Part shown: piece by piece, positions 59,830-64,000 of the stretch
Numbering within the stretch: the first letter of the stretch is position 1
Layout: each line of letters opens with the position of its first letter
Origin: Planctomycetaceae bacterium
GTDB lineage: Bacteria; Planctomycetota; UBA1135; GCA-002686595
Reading direction: 5' to 3'
Assembly (NCBI GenBank): GCA_011525785.1
Contig: WYBT01000021.1
Coordinates: 372,001 to 436,000 of the forward strand
Length of the DNA stretch: 64,000 nucleotides
Translations under genes and position numbers: made by a program
The notes under the pieces: generated by a model
Databases searched by the model: none
Told to the model about the DNA's origin: nothing
Seen by the model: the letters and a program-made list of their open reading frames with translations, nothing else

Positions 59830-60705
59830 CTACTCACTCGTGTTCGGCGGCTGATCCGCAAGCTTCTCCAGCTCTTGTTTCATTTCGAGCATCGCCGCCC
59901 TCGCCCTGTCGAGCGTGCTGACGAACATGTTTCGCTCGACCTCGTTCATTCCCTTTAACGACTTCGATTCCTCTGTGCTGAGTTCAATCGAACGGGTGGC
60001 TGTCCGCCCGGAGGGCGCGTGTGTCAGAGTTAGATGGAGATGCTCCGTAGGCGGGGCGTAGATTCTTGCGCGCACGTCCCATCTACTTAGATCGAACGGC
60101 TCGATCGCCCTGGTAGTGTAGTTGTATCGGAGCAACTGCGTCTCGATCTCGAGCGCGAGTCCGGGCGTTATTTGTAGGTCCAGGCGACCCAAGTTGCAGT
60201 CTTGCCTCCTGCGCGGCTCGTCGTGGAGTGGGTATTTCCAGGCTCGTACGGTCTTTTGGATGCCGATCTCAACGAGGAGTCTCTCCCAGTAGTTGAGCAC
60301 GTTCGTAAGCACTTCCAGTAAGTCTAGACGACGGTTACCCTCTTCCACGACGACGAGCTTTTCTGAGTGGAAGTACTCGCCCAATTCGTCACAGTACATC
60401 GTGCTGCGATGTAGCTCGTAGATCTGATTGGCGCTCACCAGTCTGGACGAGGACCGCGTTAGCTTATGGTGTTTGAACGCGTTCACGATGTCTCCGAGAA
60501 GGCGATAGTCAGCACACTCTCTAGCTACGCGGTCGCGAGTCTCGCTTGGAAGATGTTCGCGAAAGTGGTACATCGCCGTCGCGGCGCTAAAAGCCCGTGT
60601 CAGATCGGAACTAGTACCGCTCGTCGTATTGGACTTCTGCTGTAGGTAGTCTCGATACGGGGATACGACTCCGTGCACGAAGTGTCGACTAAGATCACCA
60701 TACAT
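59830..60705 (-). CDS. Hypothetical protein, partner of the DUF4268 gene
   Basis: 291 aa from ATG 60705. A longer in-frame reading into the next gene is a shadow. N-terminal half is helical with RLLGDIVNAFKHHKLTRSSS, then a beta-rich part (LGRLDLQITPGLALEIETQLLRYNYT, HLHLTLTHAPSGRTATRSIEL) and a coiled C-terminus (RARAAMLEMKQELEKLADQPP). No family recognised. It starts 68 bp after the DUF4268 gene on the same strand; A+T-rich DNA suggests transfer with it. Confidence 0.62.
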   Translation of the reverse strand: MYGDLSRHFVHGVVSPYRDYLQQKSNTTSGTSSDLTRAFSAATAMYHFREHLPSETRDRVARECADYRLLGDIVNAFKHHKLTRSSSRLVSANQIYELHRSTMYCDELGEYFHSEKLVVVEEGNRRLDLLEVLTNVLNYWERLLVEIGIQKTVRAWKYPLHDEPRRRQDCNLGRLDLQITPGLALEIETQLLRYNYTTRAIEPFDLSRWDVRARIYAPPTEHLHLTLTHAPSGRTATRSIELSTEESKSLKGMNEVERNMFVSTLDRARAAMLEMKQELEKLADQPPNTSE

Positions 60706-60773
60706 GGCTTTGGTTTCTGGCGCTGTGGCCGTTTGTTCGTGGGGAGCGGCGTGAGCTGCTCTTGATTCTTCGC

Positions 60774-61760
60774 CTACGCGGAGCGAGGTGAGTCGACGTT
60801 CTCGGCTACGAGCTTCAGGCGCGATCCGAATGCCCGCTTCAGGGCAAGCAGCCGATCGACCATCCACTCGCGGTACTCGCCGAGCTTGTCCTGTGGATCG
60901 AGGATGGAGCCGCTGCGATAGAGTGCGATGCGGCAGGCGCGGCGGTTCTGTAACTCCTGCCAGTCCAGCGTCTCGCCGAGATCGCGTTCGATCGCGTCCC
61001 GCTGATCGCGGAGGTTGTGGAGTGCTTCGAGGTTGGTGTCGTCGTCGCCGAAGTCGATGTAGACCTCGACGCAGAAGCGCCCGCCGGTGTTGAAGCTCGC
61101 GCTGTACTGGAAGCCGCGTACGCCCGTGCTGAACGAGTACCAGTTCTGAGCGCCCGCCGTCCGCGCGTTCGTGAAGCCGTGCTTCTCCCGAAGCTCGTCG
61201 ATTAAGCGCTGGAAGAAGTCCTGGTAGCGCCGCCCGCGCTCCGACGGTTCGCCGGCGGTGGATGAGCGGCTTGGCGATCCGTCGTTGCTGATGCGGTACC
61301 CGGCCGGCTTGGCGACGATGCGGAAGTTCACGGCGGGCTTGGATCCGTCGATCCGCAAGACTTCGACCGCCACGGCGAAGAACTGGGTCGAGTTGCCCAG
61401 ACCCCGGTTGAGCCAGTCGATCGCTTGTCGGTGCTCCTCTCGGAACGCGGGTGTGAGCCACACGACGACGCCTGCATCCACTCCGGCGGCGTAGGTGATG
61501 ACCTGCCCAAGGTGCGTGTGGTCCGTCTGCCCGAGCTGATTCTCGATCACCACGTACCGTTGGCTCGTCAGCTCGCGGGCAAGAACGTCGATCGAGAAGT
61601 CGCCCACGTCGGACTCGGTGCGGACGAGTTCCAAGTCCATGCCGAGGACTTCGCCGAGCTGCTCCAAGTGCTCTGCGACCCAAGGCGTGAGGTCGCGGGC
61701 TTCATTGGGCCAAACGTTGCGCGGGTCCTCGCGCGTCAGCGCACCAAGTTCGATCGGCAT
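60774..61760 (-). CDS. DUF4268-type protein with nuclease-like N-terminus
   Basis: 328 aa from ATG 61760. Residues 40-130 have a PD-(D/E)XK-like core: VGDFSIDVLARELTSQRYVVIENQLGQTDHTHLGQVITYAAGVDAGVVVWLTP. The C-terminal half (RRYQDFFQRLIDELREKHGFTNAR, FCVEVYIDFGDDDTNLEALHNLRDQRDAIERDLGETLDWQEL, REWMVDRLLALKRAF) is the DUF4268 domain. Such proteins are frequent in defence and mobile islands and are thought to be nucleases. The hairpin repeat lies 56 bp upstream of its start. Confidence 0.8.
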   Translation of the reverse strand: MPIELGALTREDPRNVWPNEARDLTPWVAEHLEQLGEVLGMDLELVRTESDVGDFSIDVLARELTSQRYVVIENQLGQTDHTHLGQVITYAAGVDAGVVVWLTPAFREEHRQAIDWLNRGLGNSTQFFAVAVEVLRIDGSKPAVNFRIVAKPAGYRISNDGSPSRSSTAGEPSERGRRYQDFFQRLIDELREKHGFTNARTAGAQNWYSFSTGVRGFQYSASFNTGGRFCVEVYIDFGDDDTNLEALHNLRDQRDAIERDLGETLDWQELQNRRACRIALYRSGSILDPQDKLGEYREWMVDRLLALKRAFGSRLKLVAENVDSPRSA

Positions 61761-61815
61761 CGTGGTTCTCCCGCCGCGCAGGATGCCGCGGAGCGCGCTG
61801 AGTCGCCACGGGCAC

Positions 61816-61946
61816 GGTGGAGTGTCAGCCTCCGCTCGCCGCGCGGCCCGTCCCGCGCGCCCACAGCGCCGCACGCGCGCCCGTGGCTGCGTCGCGTGCC
61901 GACCACACCCGATCGCCGTAGATCGCGCCGTGGGCGGCCGTGGGGG
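61816..61946 (-). repeat. Intergenic hairpin repeat, copy c
   Basis: Homologous to 36321-36444 over ~125 bp, starting GGTGGAGTGTCAGCCTCCGC and ending CGATCGCCGTAGATCGCGCC...GTGGGGG. It lies between the DUF4268 gene and tRNA-Gly copy B, as copy a/b lie before tRNA-Gly copy A. Confidence 0.68.
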
Positions 61947-62060
61947 CAACCGGGGCGGAGCGACGGCCTGCGCTTCGTACGCGGCTCGCCGTCCACGCCG
62001 TTCCAGTGGAGCAGGTCGAGGTGAACGCGCTGGACGCCGCGCGGGATGCTCCATCGCTGG

Positions 62061-62136
<76 letters not shown>

Positions 62137-62180
62137 ACGTGAGGTGCGCCTGCTGCCTGGGCCACGGGTGGTCGCGCGTG

Positions 62181-62291
62181 GGTGCGACATTACCGCAACT
62201 CGCCGCGCGTCCGCCGGGACGCTTGCGCAGGAACGCCTAGTTTTCTCGGAAGGAACTGCGAGCGGCCGCTGGTAGGCCTTCAGCTTGGGAA
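62181..62291 (-). repeat. 110-bp att-like repeat ending in a tRNA-Gly anticodon loop, right copy
   Basis: Counterpart of 37458-37567, 24,723 bp away in direct orientation. Here the shared sequence runs into a partial tRNA-Gly: its last seven bases TTGGGAA are the anticodon loop of that tRNA read from the other strand. Confidence 0.72.
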
Positions 62292-62322
62292 GCTGACACT
62301 CTACCAACTGAGTTACGCCCGC
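62274..62322 (-). tRNA. Partial tRNA-Gly (5' half only, broken after the anticodon arm)
   Basis: Minus strand reads GCGGGCG TA ACTC AGTTGGTA GAGT G TCAGC-TTCCCAA-GCTGA, a normal tRNA-Gly 5' half with anticodon CCC. The variable loop, T-arm and 3' acceptor strand are missing; the following bases (AGGCCTACCAGCGG...) do not pair. This fits breakage by an integrating element in the anticodon arm. Confidence 0.78.
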
Positions 62323-62817
62323 AGAGTGAAGCTGATGGTAGCGCTGCGCGGCGTCGTTGCGCAACGCGCTGATGCGGCGGCGAGCCGGTGCGGAACTGGC
62401 GCGGGCGGCGGCGGGGCTCGCGGCGATAGTGCGATGGCGCGGTGGCGCGGCTCGGCCGAAGTGAAGCGGATCAGCTTGCCCGAACTGGATTGGACCAGCT
62501 TGCCCGAACTGAGCCCGCGCTCAGCAACTCAACGGGTGGACCCGCTTGGCCGGACTACGGGTGGACCTGATGGCCCGAGCGATGCTCGCACCGCGGAAGA
62601 CTCGAGGTGCGGCGCCGGCCGAGAGTGCGGAGACCGCGCCGCGCGTGGAGCGCGATGCCGGCATGCGCCGCCGGCAGGGCTCGGGTGGCGCGGCGCGGTC
62701 GCGGGGACAAGCGCAAGCGTCGGTCCAGCCGCGCTGGGGGCGTGGGGAGCGTGAACGACGGCGCGCGCGTCCAGGATGTGAACGCGCGCGCCGGAATTGG
62801 ACGAGAACGAACCGCGC
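62323..62817. other. Non-coding stretch right of the accessory region
   Basis: About 500 bp without a believable gene; open frames are antisense or Arg/Ala-rich shadows. No promoter, RNA or repeat recognised. It probably includes the chromosomal side of the integration junction. Confidence 0.5.
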
Positions 62818-64000
62818 TCAGGCGCGGATGCGTTCGAGGAAGGTCTCAGCCGCAGTGCGCAGTTGGGTCGAGTGCTGCTCGAGCGAGCCCGAGGCGTGCG
62901 TGAGGTCCTCGATGGCGGTGGAGGTCTGCACGGCGGCCTGTGAGACGTTGTCGACGTTCTTGGCGACGGCGTCGGTGCGCTGCGAGGCGCGCTGCATCGA
63001 GGCCGAGATCTCGCGCGTGGCGATGGCCTGCTGCTCGACTGAGGAAGAGATCTCGCTCGCGCTGGTGTTGATGGTCTCGATCGTCTGCGAGATGCGCGCG
63101 ATGGCCTGGACGGCTTCGGTCGTTGCGCTCTGGATGGCCTGGATGTGGCCGCCGATCTCCTCGGTGGAGCGCGACGTCTGCTTGGCGAGGTTCTTGACCT
63201 CGTCGGCGACTACGGCGAAGCCGCGGCCCGCTTCGCCCGCGCGCGCCGCCTCGATCGTGGCGTTGAGCGCGAGCAGGTTGGTCTGTTCGGCGACCTGGTG
63301 GATCAGGCGCAGCACGCCGCCGATGGTGCGCGAGAGTTCGGCGAGACCGCCGATGACCTGCGTGGTGCGCTGGGCTTCCTTGGCGGCGGTGGCGGCCACG
63401 GTGCTCGCGTCGCGGCTGCGTCGGCCGATCTCGGAGGCCGTGGCGGTGAGCTCCTCGGAGGCCGCTGCGACCGACTCGATTTCGGCCGCGAGCTGCTTGG
63501 TGGAGTCGGCCACGCTCGTGACCTGCGTGAGCGCGTCGGAGTTGGCGCCTTCGATGCGCTTGGCCGAGCCCGTGCAGCGCTGCGCCGCACTGGAGACCGC
63601 GCCGACCACGTCCTGCAGGAAGGTGTCGAACTCGCTGGCGAGTCCCGTGCGCCGCTGCTTGGACTCCTCGAGCTCCTCGGCCTGCTTGCGCATGGCGTCG
63701 CTGGCGGCGTTGATGGCTTCGGCTGCGTGCCGATAGCTGCCGCTCATCCCGCGCAGCATGAAGCGGCGGTGGAACTGGCCCTGGCTCGCGCACTCCAGCG
63801 CGACGCGCGACTCGCGCACGTAGGCGTCGATGATGTCGAGCGAATCGTTGACCGAGGCGAGCATGGCCGCGAGCGCCTCGTCGCCGCTCTGCTCGATGCC
63901 GATCAGGCGCGCCTCGAGCTCGCCCTTGGCGGCGCGCTCGCACACGCTGGTGACCTCGGCGGTCCAACGCTCGAACAACGCGACGCGCGCGCGCAGGGCG
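62818..64000 (-). CDS. Methyl-accepting chemotaxis protein (5' end outside window)
   Basis: The frame is open to the right edge, so the start lies beyond 64000. Visible are the end of a HAMP- or linker-like region with repeated helical segments ([46 protein letters not shown]) and the full MCP signalling domain with the conserved tip [36 protein letters not shown] and a clean end at ETFLERIRA. Similar in type to the chemoreceptor at 22268. Lies in chromosomal-type high-GC DNA beyond the mobile region. Confidence 0.9.
   Translation of the reverse strand, partial: ALRARVALFERWTAEVTSVCERAAKGELEARLIGIEQSGDEALAAMLASVNDSLDIIDAYVRESRVALECASQGQFHRRFMLRGMSGSYRHAAEAINAASDAMRKQAEELEESKQRRTGLASEFDTFLQDVVGAVSSAAQRCTGSAKRIEGANSDALTQVTSVADSTKQLAAEIESVAAASEELTATASEIGRRSRDASTVAATAAKEAQRTTQVIGGLAELSRTIGGVLRLIHQVAEQTNLLALNATIEAARAGEAGRGFAVVADEVKNLAKQTSRSTEEIGGHIQAIQSATTEAVQAIARISQTIETINTSASEISSSVEQQAIATREISASMQRASQRTDAVAKNVDNVSQAAVQTSTAIEDLTHASGSLEQHSTQLRTAAETFLERIRA

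Noticed and set aside
59830-61683. A 617-residue open frame joining the unknown gene to upstream sequence
   Set aside because: The upstream half is a shadow of the DUF4268 gene in another frame; ATG 60705 begins normal protein-like sequence.
62274-62322. Functional third tRNA-Gly
   Set aside because: Only the 5' half and anticodon arm are present; no T-arm or 3' acceptor strand follows.

Overview
The window is high-GC bacterial DNA, most likely from a planctomycete-like organism. That assignment is inferred, not proven. It rests on large secreted FG-GAP/ASPIC-UnbV, DNRLRE and LamG proteins, a formylglycine-generating-enzyme fold protein, and a recurrent secreted domain beginning 'YC.(6-8)GC.P' that I associate with planctomycete exoproteins.

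Region 1 (1-29 kb) looks like ordinary chromosome. It opens with a SulP transporter (5' end outside the window) followed by a beta-carbonic anhydrase, plausibly a bicarbonate uptake/hydration pair, and an OprP-type porin. Next comes a nutrient-uptake cluster: an SsuA/NMT1-type ABC transporter, a sigma-54 enhancer-binding protein, an alginate-export-type porin, a TonB-dependent receptor and two paralogous secreted TIM-barrel-like proteins. Two near-perfect sigma-54 promoters (3884-3899 and 8342-8357), each preceded by CCGTGA repeats spaced exactly 20 bp, flank the regulator gene, so the cluster looks like a self-contained sigma-54 regulon. A lipoprotein rhodanese, DNRLRE and CRTAC1-like exoproteins, small housekeeping-type genes, a PAS-PAS-MCP receptor with a degenerate CheA-like scaffold, a lone RES-domain protein and an FGE-fold protein follow.

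Region 2 (29.1-62.3 kb) is accessory DNA made of two related blocks. Block A (29.1-37.6 kb) and the end of block B (53.1-62.3 kb) share the same order: a 58-bp leader repeat, a 404-aa tyrosine integrase starting with GTG, integrase C-terminal scars, a duplicated 132-aa gene, the start of an HsdR-N/RAMA gene, variable cargo on the minus strand, a hairpin repeat, a tRNA-Gly(CCC), and a 110-bp repeat that ends in the anticodon loop of a tRNA-Gly sequence. Cargo in A is a C5-methyltransferase/ParB-like/PD-(D/E)XK operon and a duplicated exported gene. Cargo in B is a beta-helix membrane protein, an unknown gene and a DUF4268 gene. Between them (37.6-53.1 kb) lies a phage-satellite-like module: ParB-methyltransferase, terminase small subunit, terminase ATPase without nuclease, a second tyrosine recombinase, 10-bp iterons, a primase/helicase-like protein, zinc-ribbon and SpoVG-like proteins and excisionase-like HTH proteins. 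No capsid or tail gene is visible.

Region 3 (62.3-64 kb) returns to chromosome-like sequence with the 3' part of a second methyl-accepting chemotaxis protein.
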